A stretch of DNA of 49,142 nt, taken from contig CBDCUE010000013.1 in NCBI GenBank assembly GCA_965222515.1, positions 1-49,142 of the forward strand. Reading direction: 5' to 3'. The notes under the pieces were generated by a model. It was not told the DNA's origin. It ran no database searches and saw nothing but the letters and a program-made list of their open reading frames with translations. A program made the translations under genes and the position numbers. Below, piece after piece: positions 26,349 to 35,480 of this stretch. The stretch's first letter is position 1. Each line of letters begins with the position of its first letter. Source of the stretch: CBDCUE01 sp965222515 (lineage in GTDB: Bacteria > Pseudomonadota > Alphaproteobacteria > Rickettsiales > JABIRX01).

Positions 26349-28193
26349 CTAAAAATCTTTTGTTAATATTTTAAAAAATTCTTCTCCATATTTATTGATC
26401 TTGGCTTGTCCTATTCCGCTGACATTTATCATATCTTTTAAGGATTTTGGTTGGTATGAAATTAATTCTATTAAAGTTTTATCGTGAAATATCATATAAG
26501 GAGGAATGTTTTGTTTTTTTGCTATTTCAAGTCTTTTGGCCTTTAATAATAAAAATATTTTGTTTTCTACCTTATTAGCTGGTTTTACTTGAATACTACT
26601 TTGGCTTTCTTTTCTGCTTGTTCTAACTCTTTTTTGATATTTTCTTAATTCAATATTTTTTTTCTCTTTTACAAATAAAAAGCCCTCTTGTGTAATTTGG
26701 ATTCCTCCATGGCCTGCAATATCAACACTTAATAAATTTTGAGCTACTAATTGTCTAAAAATACTCTGCCACTCTTGTTTGCTATGCTCTTTGCCTAAGG
26801 CAAAAACTTTTAGTTTATCGTGATTAAATTTTTTTATTCTGTCATTTTCACTTCCTGTTAAAACATCTATTAAATATCCTACACCAAAAATTTGATTAGT
26901 TCTATATACACAAGAAATAGCTTTTTGGGCTAATATTGTTCCATCAAATGTTTCTGGCTTATTAAGACAAGTATCACAATTATTACAAGAATCACAATCT
27001 TCACCAAAATATTCTAATAATATCTTTCTACGACAAGATATGGTTTCACATAATCCTAATAAATAATTTAATTTCTGTCTTTCAATTCTTTTTTGCTTAT
27101 CTGATGCAGTAGAATCTTCAATAAAATTTTGTTGCAGTACAATATCTGATAACCCATAAAACATTAAAGCATTAGAGGGCAGGCCGTCTCTACCAGCTCT
27201 TCCTGTTTCTTGATAATAGTTTTCAATAGTTTTTGGCACATTCATATGAACAACAAACCTTACATCTGGCTTATCAATTCCCATACCAAATGCAACCGTT
27301 GCCACCATAATAATATTTTCCTGCTCTAAAAATTGTTTTTGATTAAAAAACCTTTTTTCAGAATTCATACCAGCATGATAAGCAAGTGCATTAAAACCTT
27401 CTTGTTGCAAAAAAATAGCCATCTCTTCAGTTTTTTTTCTTGATAAACAATATACAATACCAGTTTGATTTAAATGATTTTTTTTGATAAAATCTAAAAG
27501 TTTTTGATTAGTATTTTTCTTTTCAAAAATAGCATAATGAATATTTGGTCTGTCAAAACTAGAAATAAAAATTTTAGCATCTTCTAAATTTAGTTTTTCT
27601 ACGATGTCTGCTCTAGTTGCATCATCGGCAGTGGCGGTAAGTGCAATTCTTGGTGTTTCAGAAAATTTTTCTGCTAAAATTGATAATTCTGTATAAACAG
27701 GTCGAAAATCATGACCCCATTGAGACACACAGTGAGCCTCGTCAATTGCAAAAAGAGATATTTTTTTATCTGTTAATAATTCTAAGAAATCAGGCATAAC
27801 TAATCTTTCTGGAGCAACATAAACTAAATCTAGTTGATCATTCCTAATCATCTCCATTGTTTGCCATATTTCATTACTAGAGATATTGGAATTAATAGTA
27901 GCAACCTTAACTCCATATTGTTTTAAACTGCTAACTTGATCTTGCATTAAAGCAATTAATGGAGAGATTACAATTGCTAAACCATCTAAGAAAAGAGCAG
28001 GTATTTGATAACAAAGAGATTTTCCAGCTCCAGTAGACATCAGCACAAAGCTATTATTTCCTAATCTAACATTATTGATAATATCTTCTTGATGACCACG
28101 AAATTTATCATAACCAAAAACTTGTTTTAATATATCTAATGGATCTGTGCTGGTAGCATTATTATCAATAGTTTGTTTTAAACTAGTTTGCAT
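26349..28193 (-). CDS. recQ: ATP-dependent DNA helicase RecQ
   Basis: The 614-residue superfamily 2 helicase unwinds 3'-tailed DNA in recombination repair. Motif I MSTGAGKSL is at 52-60, motif II with the aromatic loop AIDEAHCVSQWGHDFRP near 150, and motifs V-VI with QETGRAGRDG. The RecQ-Ct zinc cysteines are in CRRKILLEYFG and CDSCNNCDTC, followed by a winged helix. A C-terminal HRDC domain (about 540-610) ends in SGIGQAKINKYG. All parts of the classical form are present. It starts 14 bases after pdhC and is probably on the same transcript. Confidence 0.96.
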   Translation of the reverse strand: MQTSLKQTIDNNATSTDPLDILKQVFGYDKFRGHQEDIINNVRLGNNSFVLMSTGAGKSLCYQIPALFLDGLAIVISPLIALMQDQVSSLKQYGVKVATINSNISSNEIWQTMEMIRNDQLDLVYVAPERLVMPDFLELLTDKKISLFAIDEAHCVSQWGHDFRPVYTELSILAEKFSETPRIALTATADDATRADIVEKLNLEDAKIFISSFDRPNIHYAIFEKKNTNQKLLDFIKKNHLNQTGIVYCLSRKKTEEMAIFLQQEGFNALAYHAGMNSEKRFFNQKQFLEQENIIMVATVAFGMGIDKPDVRFVVHMNVPKTIENYYQETGRAGRDGLPSNALMFYGLSDIVLQQNFIEDSTASDKQKRIERQKLNYLLGLCETISCRRKILLEYFGEDCDSCNNCDTCLNKPETFDGTILAQKAISCVYRTNQIFGVGYLIDVLTGSENDRIKKFNHDKLKVFALGKEHSKQEWQSIFRQLVAQNLLSVDIAGHGGIQITQEGFLFVKEKKNIELRKYQKRVRTSRKESQSSIQVKPANKVENKIFLLLKAKRLEIAKKQNIPPYMIFHDKTLIELISYQPKSLKDMINVSGIGQAKINKYGEEFFKILTKDF

Positions 28194-28207
28194 ATTAAAA
28201 TTTTTTT

Positions 28208-29467
28208 TTAAAGTAATAAAGATGCAGGATTCTCTATTGCTTTTTGAAAAGCATTTAAAAATAATGCTCCAATTGCTCCATCTACTGCTCTGTGATCACA
28301 AGATAATGACACTGACATCATTGTGGCAGATTGAACATTGCCATTTTTTTTAACAATCGCTCTTTTCTCTCCCGCACCAATAGCTAAAATACAAGCTTGA
28401 GGTGGGTTAATAATGGCTTTAAATTCTTTGATACCATACATTCCTAAATTAGAAACAGAAAATCCTCCACCTTGAAATTCTTCTAAAAATAATGTTCCAG
28501 CTTTGGCTTTTTTTACTAAAGATTTTATCTCACTAGAAATTGCTATTACTCTTTTTTGGTCTGCATTTCTAACAATAGGAGTGATTAAACCTCCATCATC
28601 TGTAGCAACCGCAATTGAAATATCAATATTGTTATATTGCAAAATTGCTTCTTCTTGCCAAGATGAATTTGCTTTTGGCACTTTTTTTAAAGCAAGAGCA
28701 ACTGCTTTTACAATTAAATCATTAACACTTACCTTATAGCTAGGCTTACCAGATTCATCTTTAGCTGCTTCATTATTAATTCCCGCTCTTAATTCTAATA
28801 AACTATCAATATTGCAATCAATAGTTAAATAAAAATGTGGAACTGTTTGTTTTGATTCTAATAATCTGCTAGCAATAATTCTTCTGATATTATCATTTGG
28901 AATTGCTTGATATTCTTCTCTATTTCTCACTATTAAATCAGATGATACTGGATTTGATAAGAAATTCATAACATCCTCTTTAATAATTCTTCCCTTTGGA
29001 CCTGTACCTTTAATATTTGCTAAATTAAGCTTGTTTAATTCTGCTATTTTTTTTGTAACAGGTGAAGCAATTATGTTGGAATTACTAAATGATGTTGCTG
29101 TTTGAGCAACATTTGCTTGTGGTACTTTTACAGCAGGAGAAATTGTTTCTTTAGGAGCTACCTTTTTCTCTTCTTTCTTCTTTATTTTTTCTGGCTCATA
29201 ATCTTTTAAAACATCTTTATTCTCTCCATCTTCTAATAATACAGCAATAATATTATTTACAGGAACATTTTGTGTATTCTCAGCAACAATTATTTTCCCC
29301 AAAACACCATCATCAATTGCTTCTACCTCCATAGTAGCTTTATCTGTTTCTATTTCCGCCAAAATATCTCCGTTAGAGATTTTATCCCCTTCTTTTTTAA
29401 GCCATTTTGCAAGGTTACCTTCTTTCATAGTAGGTGATAAAGAAGGCATTAAAATTTCAATAGTCAT
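28208..29467 (-). CDS. pdhC: Pyruvate dehydrogenase E2, dihydrolipoamide acetyltransferase
   Basis: The 419-residue E2 core has one N-terminal lipoyl domain with EIETDKATMEVEA (lipoyl lysine about 43). A charged and Ala/Pro-containing linker follows, then an E3/E1-binding domain near 138-172 (SPVTKKIAELNK, GTGPKGRI). The catalytic domain ends with SLSCDHRAVDGAIGA, which has the active His and Asp. It transfers acetyl groups from lipoate to CoA. It lies downstream of pdhB, but a methyltransferase remnant and its own leader block separate them. Confidence 0.96.
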   Translation of the reverse strand: MTIEILMPSLSPTMKEGNLAKWLKKEGDKISNGDILAEIETDKATMEVEAIDDGVLGKIIVAENTQNVPVNNIIAVLLEDGENKDVLKDYEPEKIKKKEEKKVAPKETISPAVKVPQANVAQTATSFSNSNIIASPVTKKIAELNKLNLANIKGTGPKGRIIKEDVMNFLSNPVSSDLIVRNREEYQAIPNDNIRRIIASRLLESKQTVPHFYLTIDCNIDSLLELRAGINNEAAKDESGKPSYKVSVNDLIVKAVALALKKVPKANSSWQEEAILQYNNIDISIAVATDDGGLITPIVRNADQKRVIAISSEIKSLVKKAKAGTLFLEEFQGGGFSVSNLGMYGIKEFKAIINPPQACILAIGAGEKRAIVKKNGNVQSATMMSVSLSCDHRAVDGAIGALFLNAFQKAIENPASLLL

Positions 29468-29530
29468 AATTTTTTAAGTTAAGTTTGTTATGTGCGGTTT
29501 TACAATCTATATAACATTTACACGACGAAT
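29468..29530 (-). promoter_or_regulatory. Conserved leader block, copy 4 (pdhC)
   Basis: Towards pdhC it reads TTCGTCGTGTAAATG, then TAGATTGTAAAACCGCAC, ATAACA and AACTTAACTTAAAAAA. The mini-ORF frame runs 29517-29488 with the usual final TAA, but codon 6 is TAA instead of CAA or CCA, so here it would encode only MLYRL. This is the most compact copy, 20 bases from the mini-ORF end to the gene. Confidence 0.7.
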
Positions 29531-29551
29531 GTTTTTTAAAGAATAGATACT

Positions 29552-29962
29552 TTAAAATTGTTTGTCTAGTATAGTTTTATACCCTCCAAAAGTTATTTTG
29601 TTTTTCATAGCCTCATTGATAGTTTTTATTTTCATATTAAGATATTCCATAGGTCTATTTCCTTTTATTTTATTGCAACTAGCACATAAGACATCATAGC
29701 TTTTCCACTGATACCTTCTATTGCTTGAATATAGCTTGACATAAAAGGGTGATTAACAATTGTTATTTTCTAAATAACCCTCATCTATATCTTGCCAAGT
29801 CCACATATCTTTAAAACTACTTCTCGCTGCTTTGCTACCTACTGGAGCAGAATAAAATCTTTTTGAATTAAAAGGAGGGACTAAATAAATTAAATCAACA
29901 GATTTACTGTTCATTCCATTTAATATATATAAATTATCTCCTGTATATAATGTATTTGTCAT
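29552..29962 (-). pseudogene. Remnant of a DNA N4/N6 methyltransferase with C-terminal HNH-like zinc knuckle
   Basis: The first 69 codons read TNTLYTGDNLYILNGM, then SVDLIYLVPPFNSKRFY and FKDMWTW, the N-terminus of a type III-like adenine/cytosine methyltransferase. Catalytic motif IV, normally DPPF, is VPPF here. A frameshifted continuation reads NHPFMSSYIQAIEGISGKAM, typical of these enzymes. The original frame, after one stop, ends with LCASCNKIKGNRPMEYLNMK and a natural stop at 29552. The middle of the gene, including the AdoMet site, has been lost. It lies between pdhB and pdhC, an insertion that interrupted the operon. It is non-functional as a methylase. Confidence 0.72.
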
Positions 29963-29994
29963 TAGGCATCAATTTTATTTTTTAAAGAATAGTC

Positions 29995-30978
29995 TTAGTT
30001 CTTATATAAAGTTTTTTTTGTAGCCTCTACAATATCTTCAACAGATGGTAAGGCTATTTTTTCTAAATTATTAGCATAAGGTAAAGGAACATCTTTAGCA
30101 TTTATTCTAATTGGATAATGATCCAAATAATCAAATGCTTTTTCAGTAACTAATGCAGAGATTTCAGAATTTACAGATGCAAAACCCCAGCCATCTTCAA
30201 CTGCTACAATTCTATTAGTCTTTTTCACAGAATTTAAAATTGTCTCCTCATCTAATGGTCTCAAAGTTCTTAAATCAATTATCTCTACCGATATTCCTTC
30301 TGCCTCCAAAATTTTTGATGCTTTAATTACCCTCTCAACAGATAATGAAAAACAAGTTATTGTAACATCACTACCTTTTTGAATAATTCTTGCTTTTCCT
30401 ATTTCAATATCTTCAATTTCTTGATCATCTAAATTAAATTCATAACCATAAGTAAGTTCATTTTCTAAAAAAATCACAGGATTAGGATTTTGAATTGCTT
30501 TTTTTAACAATGCTTTGCAATCAGTAGCATTATATGGGCTTATCACAATTAATCCTGGAATATGAGAATACCAAGCAGCATAACATTGCGAATGTTGAGC
30601 TCCAACCCTAGATGCAGCTCCATTTGGACCTCTGAAAACAATTGGACATTTTACCTGACCACCAGACATATAATTAGTTTTAGCAGCAGAGTTAATTATT
30701 TGATCCAAGGCCTGCATAGCAAAATTAAAAGTCATAAATTCTACCACAGGTTTTAATCCAGCCATCGAACTACCAATAGCAATTCCAGCAAAACCATGCT
30801 CGGTAATAGGAGTATCTATCACTCTTTTCTTGCCAAATTCATCAAGCAATCCTTGAGTTACTTTATAAGCACCTTGATATTCCGCTACTTCCTCTCCCAT
30901 CACATAGATTTTCTCATCTTTTCTCATCTCCTCAGCCATAGCATCTCTTAAAGCCTCTCGAATCGTAATTTTTTCCAT
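29995..30978 (-). CDS. pdhB: Pyruvate dehydrogenase E1 beta subunit
   Basis: The 327-residue protein begins MEKITIREALRDAMAEEM and shows MGEEVAEYQGAYKVTQGL, TPITEHGFAGIAIG and the Q-rich dimer loop that follows. It pairs with PdhA to decarboxylate pyruvate with thiamine diphosphate. It is the short form, without the N-terminal lipoyl domain that many alphaproteobacterial PdhB proteins have. It is 173 bases downstream of pdhA and has its own leader block, so it may be controlled separately. Confidence 0.96.
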   Translation of the reverse strand: MEKITIREALRDAMAEEMRKDEKIYVMGEEVAEYQGAYKVTQGLLDEFGKKRVIDTPITEHGFAGIAIGSSMAGLKPVVEFMTFNFAMQALDQIINSAAKTNYMSGGQVKCPIVFRGPNGAASRVGAQHSQCYAAWYSHIPGLIVISPYNATDCKALLKKAIQNPNPVIFLENELTYGYEFNLDDQEIEDIEIGKARIIQKGSDVTITCFSLSVERVIKASKILEAEGISVEIIDLRTLRPLDEETILNSVKKTNRIVAVEDGWGFASVNSEISALVTEKAFDYLDHYPIRINAKDVPLPYANNLEKIALPSVEDIVEATKKTLYKN

Positions 30979-31062
30979 ATTTTTATATTTTTTTAAAGTT
31001 ATTTTTTTAAGTTAAGTCTGTTATTAGCACATATGCAATTTAGAAAACATTTACACGAATAT
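30979..31062 (-). promoter_or_regulatory. Conserved leader block, copy 5 (pdhB)
   Basis: Towards pdhB it reads AATATTCGTGTAAATG, then TAAATTGCATATGTGC, TAATAACA and GACTTAACTTAAAAAAA, with about 25 more A/T-rich bases before the ATG. The mini-ORF at 31050-31024 reads MFSKLHMC and ends in two consecutive TAA codons, the second in the register used by the other copies. Confidence 0.7.
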
Positions 31063-31114
31063 TTTTTAGAGTTTACTTTTTTGTTGTAAAAGCTTAAGAA
31101 ACATTACTTTGAGC

Positions 31115-31135
31115 CTTTTTTCTGTTGTTACACAG
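31115..31135. repeat. Copy of the dispersed CTGTG...AATAG motif
   Basis: CTTTTTTCTGTTGTTACACAG lies 16 bases beyond the pdhA stop. On the minus strand it is CTGTGTAACAACAGAAAAAA. It is one of three copies placed just after a minus-strand gene (trpA, recQ, pdhA). Confidence 0.45.
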
Positions 31136-31151
31136 ATTTAAGGAGCTGATA

Positions 31152-32147
31152 TTAACTATAAACATCGCTCCACAGTTCTTCTGCTAAAGGCTCGTTGCTG
31201 TTTTCTGCAAATTCTAATGCTTCAAAAACAATATCTTTTACTGTTTTTTCAATATTCTTTATTTTTTGTTCATTGATCAAATTATTTTTTATGCCATATT
31301 CTTTAAACCTAGTGATAGGATCGTTGTTATCTTTGTAATCTTGTATTTCTTCTTTAGAACGATAATTTCCTGGATCTGACATTGAATGACCTCTGTAACG
31401 ATAAGTCTCCATTTCTACTATGTAAGGACCTTTTCCTGATCTAATATATTTTGCCGCTTTGCTTACTGCATCATAAACAGCAAAAAAATCTTGCCCATCT
31501 ACTTTACATCCAGGGATGTTGAAACTAGCACCTCTAGTTGAGAAATCTTCACTGGTAGTTGATCTTTTAGTAGAAGTTCCCATTGCATATTGATTGTTTT
31601 CTACTACAAATAAAAATGGAAGCTTCCACAAAGATGCCATATTTAAAGTCTCGTAAACCTGACCTTGATTGATTGCCCCATCTCCACAAAATGTTGCACA
31701 AAGATTATTTGAGTTTTGGTATTTATAAGCAAAAGCTACCCCAGCACCAACAGGAACTTGAGCTCCTACAATTCCGTGACCACCATAAAAATGATTTTTT
31801 GTGTCAAATAAATGCATAGACCCACCTTTACCTCTTGAAACACCTGTTTCTTTACCAAATAATTCTGCCATTACTTCATTTGGGTTAGCCCCGCAAGAAA
31901 TTATGTGAGCATGATCTCTATATGAAGTTACATAAGCATCTCCATCTTTTAAAGCAGCTTTGCAACCAATAATCACAGCTTCTTGACCTATGTATAAATG
32001 ACAAAACCCTGCGATTAATCCTTTACCATATGCTTGTCCTGCTCTTTCTTCAAATCTTCTAGCAAGAATCATTTCTTGATAATATTTTAAAAAATTTTCT
32101 TTACTAATCAAGTTTGAAATATTATCTTTTTCTTTTTTTGGTGCCAT
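31152..32147 (-). CDS. pdhA: Pyruvate dehydrogenase E1 alpha subunit
   Basis: The 331-residue subunit binds thiamine diphosphate: the motif starts CGDGAINQGQVYE and ends at the NNQYAMG segment. RGKGGSMHLF and the phosphorylation-loop-like YRYRGHSMSDPG are typical. The N-terminus begins with a short Lys-rich extension. It is divergent from dnaB with 74 bases between, where I see no copy of the leader block. E3 (lpd) is not in the window. Confidence 0.96.
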   Translation of the reverse strand: MAPKKEKDNISNLISKENFLKYYQEMILARRFEERAGQAYGKGLIAGFCHLYIGQEAVIIGCKAALKDGDAYVTSYRDHAHIISCGANPNEVMAELFGKETGVSRGKGGSMHLFDTKNHFYGGHGIVGAQVPVGAGVAFAYKYQNSNNLCATFCGDGAINQGQVYETLNMASLWKLPFLFVVENNQYAMGTSTKRSTTSEDFSTRGASFNIPGCKVDGQDFFAVYDAVSKAAKYIRSGKGPYIVEMETYRYRGHSMSDPGNYRSKEEIQDYKDNNDPITRFKEYGIKNNLINEQKIKNIEKTVKDIVFEALEFAENSNEPLAEELWSDVYS

Positions 32148-32221
32148 TTAATTTTCTGTTTAATTAAAACTATATAAAAGGCCCATATTAAGTAAATTTA
32201 TCTAAAACACAACTGAAAAAA

Positions 32222-33673
32222 ATGACTTTAAATAATGTAACATCACTCTTTACTAAACAGGATAACGAAACATCAGGAAATGTAGAAAAAAATCAGCTGG
32301 AACCTCATAATATAGAGGCAGAGCAAGCGATTTTGGGTAATCTTCTAGATAATAATGAGGCTTTTCATAAAATAGATTTTTTATTAGTAGAACATTTTTA
32401 TATTGATTTGCATAAACAAATATTTCAAGCGATTGTTGATCTTCACAATAGAAGATTAATTGCTAGTACTGTTACTTTAAAAAGTTTTTTTGCAAATGAT
32501 AGTAAGTTTCAAGAAGTAGGAGGGGATGAATATCTTGAAAATTTAGTAAATTCTTCTTCAATTATGGTAAATATTGGAGCTTATGCAAAATTAATATTTG
32601 ATCTATATCAGAAAAGACAATTAAAAGATATCGGGGTAGAACTGGTAAATGATGTTGTTGCTAGTAATCAAACAGAAGAAGCAAAAAGTTTTATTGAAAG
32701 AACAGAACAAAGTTTGTTTAAATTAGCAAATCAAGGAAATAATAATACAGGTTTTCATGATTTAAGTCTTTCTTTAAATAAATCTTTGGAAAATGTACAC
32801 AAATCTTTAAACAATGAATTCAATGGTTTGGCTACTAATTTAAAAGATTTTGATAAATTGCTTGGTGGTTTGCAAAATTCTGATTTATTGATTTTAGCAG
32901 GGAGACCTTCAATGGGGAAAACAGCTTTGGCAATTAATATGGCAGTAAATATTGCACAAAATTTTAGCAAAAACAATGAAAATAAATCAGTTGGATTCTT
33001 TTCTTTGGAGATGTCAGAAGAACAATTAGCCAGCAGAATAATCTCTATGGAATCGACTGTTAATGCCAAAAAATTCAGAAGTGGTAATTTTACTGGTAAT
33101 GAATTTTCAGAAATTGTTAAAGCAGTAAATGATCTACATAAATTGAGCTTTTTTATTGATGAAACTCCAGCTCTTTCAATATCAGCCATCAGAACTAGAG
33201 CAAGAAGATTGAAAAGACAAAATAATTTAGGAATTCTATTTGTAGATTATTTACAGTTAGCAACTTCCAAAAATAAGGCTGATAACAGAGTGCAAGAAAT
33301 CTCTGATATTTCACAAGGGCTAAAAGCCTTGGCAAAAGAGCTAGATATTCCAGTTATTGCTTTGTCTCAATTATCAAGAGCTGTGGAGAGTAGGGATAGT
33401 AAAAAACCACAATTATCAGATTTAAGAGAATCAGGATCTATTGAGCAAGATGCGGATGTGGTGATGTTTATTTATCGTGAAGAATATTATTTAGAAAGAA
33501 AGAAGCCAACAAAAGAAGGAAAAGAAATGGACAAATGGCTAGAATCTATGAATGGAGTAATGAATCAAACAGAAATAATTATAGCCAAGCAAAGACACGG
33601 TCCAATAGGAACTGCAAAGATGTATTTTGATGCTAATACTACAAAATTTAAAGATTTGGCAGAAAATTATTAA
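32222..33673 (+). CDS. dnaB: Replicative DNA helicase DnaB
   Basis: The 483-residue protein is the hexameric replication fork helicase. An N-terminal domain (about 27-130) begins PHNIEAEQAILGNLL. The RecA-like motor has Walker A GRPSMGKTA (227-235), SLEMSEEQLASR, FVDYLQL (Walker B) and the later LSQLSRAVE and DLRESGSIEQDADVV signatures. No intein interrupts it. It is followed by hisC after 17 bases. Confidence 0.97.
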   Translation: MTLNNVTSLFTKQDNETSGNVEKNQLEPHNIEAEQAILGNLLDNNEAFHKIDFLLVEHFYIDLHKQIFQAIVDLHNRRLIASTVTLKSFFANDSKFQEVGGDEYLENLVNSSSIMVNIGAYAKLIFDLYQKRQLKDIGVELVNDVVASNQTEEAKSFIERTEQSLFKLANQGNNNTGFHDLSLSLNKSLENVHKSLNNEFNGLATNLKDFDKLLGGLQNSDLLILAGRPSMGKTALAINMAVNIAQNFSKNNENKSVGFFSLEMSEEQLASRIISMESTVNAKKFRSGNFTGNEFSEIVKAVNDLHKLSFFIDETPALSISAIRTRARRLKRQNNLGILFVDYLQLATSKNKADNRVQEISDISQGLKALAKELDIPVIALSQLSRAVESRDSKKPQLSDLRESGSIEQDADVVMFIYREEYYLERKKPTKEGKEMDKWLESMNGVMNQTEIIIAKQRHGPIGTAKMYFDANTTKFKDLAENY

Positions 33674-33690
33674 TTTATAACACTATAGAA

Positions 33691-34770
33691 ATGAATATCA
33701 AAGAATCTATTTTGAAAATTACTCCTTATCAACCTGGGAAAAGTCATAGCCAAGGTAAAGATAATATTATAAAATTATCTTCTAATGAAAATCCCTTAGG
33801 TTGCTCTACAAAAGTTATTGATGAATTAAAAAACATTAATTTATTAAAATTAAATCGTTATCCTGATGGGTCTGCTTTGGATTTAAGAAGTAATTTAGCA
33901 AAATTTTATAATATTAAAAAAGATAATATTATTTGTGGAGCAGGATCTGATGAAGTTATTGGATTGCTTATGTCTGCTTTTACCAAAGAGTGTGATGAGA
34001 TAATTTATACAGAATATGGATTTTTAATGTATAAAATTTATGCTTTGGCAAATGGTGTTGTGCCGATTGTAGCAAAAGAAACAAATTACCGAGTAGATAT
34101 AAAGGAAATTTTAAAAAAAGTAACTGCAAAAACCAGAATTGTTTTTATTGCTAATCCTAATAATCCAACTGGAAGTTATATTTCAGGTGATGATTTGACA
34201 AAATTAAGAGAAGAATTAGATAATGATATTATTTTAGTTTTAGATGAGGCTTATGCAGAATATGTTGATAATGACGATTATCCATTGGGGTTTAATTTTG
34301 TAGAAAAATATGACAATATTGTTGCTACTAGAACTTTTTCAAAAATCTATGGTTTAGCATCAGTAAGAATTGGCTATTGTTATGCTTCTCCTGCTATTGC
34401 TGATGTTTTAAATAGGGTAAGAAGTCCTTTTAACACCTCTTATGTTTCACAAAAGCTTGCTTCAGCTGCATTATCAGATCAAGGTTTTGTTAAAAAATCT
34501 AAAAAACATAATAAAAAATGGCTTAAATTATTTGAAGAGGAATTCGCCAAATATAATTTTGTAACTTTGCCATCTGTCGCTAATTTTATTTTAATTGATT
34601 TTGAAAATGAAAAAAAGGCACAAAAATTTTATAATTTCTTTTTAAAAAAAGGAATTATCTTTAGAAATGTTGTTGAATATGGCTTACCAGATAAAATCAG
34701 AATAACCATTGGAACAGAAACAGAAAATCAAAAGATTTTTATGCTACTAGAAGAATTCTTTTCTTGTTAA
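33691..34770 (+). CDS. hisC: Histidinol-phosphate / aromatic aminotransferase
   Basis: The 359-residue fold-type I aminotransferase has KLSSNENPLG near the N-terminus, NPNNPTG at 155-161, LDEAYAEY at 184-191 and the PLP lysine K218 in TRTFSKIYGLASVRIGY. In histidine synthesis it converts imidazole acetol phosphate to histidinol phosphate. As no other his gene is nearby, it may act equally in tyrosine and phenylalanine synthesis. Its stop overlaps the dps stop tail to tail. Confidence 0.92.
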   Translation: MNIKESILKITPYQPGKSHSQGKDNIIKLSSNENPLGCSTKVIDELKNINLLKLNRYPDGSALDLRSNLAKFYNIKKDNIICGAGSDEVIGLLMSAFTKECDEIIYTEYGFLMYKIYALANGVVPIVAKETNYRVDIKEILKKVTAKTRIVFIANPNNPTGSYISGDDLTKLREELDNDIILVLDEAYAEYVDNDDYPLGFNFVEKYDNIVATRTFSKIYGLASVRIGYCYASPAIADVLNRVRSPFNTSYVSQKLASAALSDQGFVKKSKKHNKKWLKLFEEEFAKYNFVTLPSVANFILIDFENEKKAQKFYNFFLKKGIIFRNVVEYGLPDKIRITIGTETENQKIFMLLEEFFSC

Positions 34771-35204
34771 TGAGCTAGTAAAGATCTTAGCATCCACTCA
34801 TTTTTTTCGTGAATTTCAGCTCTATTAGTCAGCAAAGCTTCAGTTGCAAAGTCATTATCATTTGAGGCTGCATTTATACCTTCTTTTAATAGACCTACCA
34901 TATCTTTATTGCAAAGCAGTAAATCTTCAAGCATTTTTTCTTCAGAAAAATTACCATCTCCATCTTTAATGATAGATGTTTTTTGGTATATTCCTAATCC
35001 TGCATTAGCTTTTTCTTCAAAGAATCTAATTCTTTCTGCGAGATTATCTACTGCTTCAAATAAATCATTATATTCTTTTTCAAATAATTCATGTAGAGAA
35101 AAAAATTCTTTACCCTCAACATTCCAGTGATAATTATGTGTTTTAATCATCAATGCATAAGTGCTGGCAAGAATTTTTTGTAAAATATCAGTTTTTTTAG
35201 TCAT
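34767..35204 (-). CDS. dps: Dps family ferritin-like protein
   Basis: The 145-residue protein has the Dps ferroxidase signature split across NYHWNVEGKEFFSLHELFEKE (given from residue 23 in part) and DLFEAVDNLAERI. These supply the His, Asp and Glu ligands at the dimer interface. Dps forms a 12-mer that stores iron, removes peroxide and may bind DNA in stress. There is no basic N-terminal tail, so DNA binding is doubtful. It is convergent with hisC, the two overlapping by four bases, and has an AT-rich upstream region. Confidence 0.93.
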   Translation of the reverse strand: MTKKTDILQKILASTYALMIKTHNYHWNVEGKEFFSLHELFEKEYNDLFEAVDNLAERIRFFEEKANAGLGIYQKTSIIKDGDGNFSEEKMLEDLLLCNKDMVGLLKEGINAASNDNDFATEALLTNRAEIHEKNEWMLRSLLAH

Positions 35205-35480
35205 AATTTGTTACTCCATAGTTAATTAATTAAATATTTAAATCCTTATAAATTCAAGGATAGCATATTTTGAAAGGTATTTCAAATAAAAAATATTAAA
35301 CTGTTAAAATTTCTTTAAAATTAGTATTTGATTTTTATGTTTTTTGTCAAAATTGCTTTACAATTAGTAATTTTTATTTATTTTAATTACTTTATGGGGG
35401 CTTGTTAATTTCAATTGTAGAATTTGTTTTGAGTCTTTGTAGTTCTAGAAAAGCTTGAAAAACAAGGAGGTTGTGATATC

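Noticed and set aside
32148..32221. A sixth copy of the leader block before pdhA
   Set aside because: The 74-base pdhA-dnaB gap has neither the TARATTGC nor the CTTAACTTAAAAAA part.
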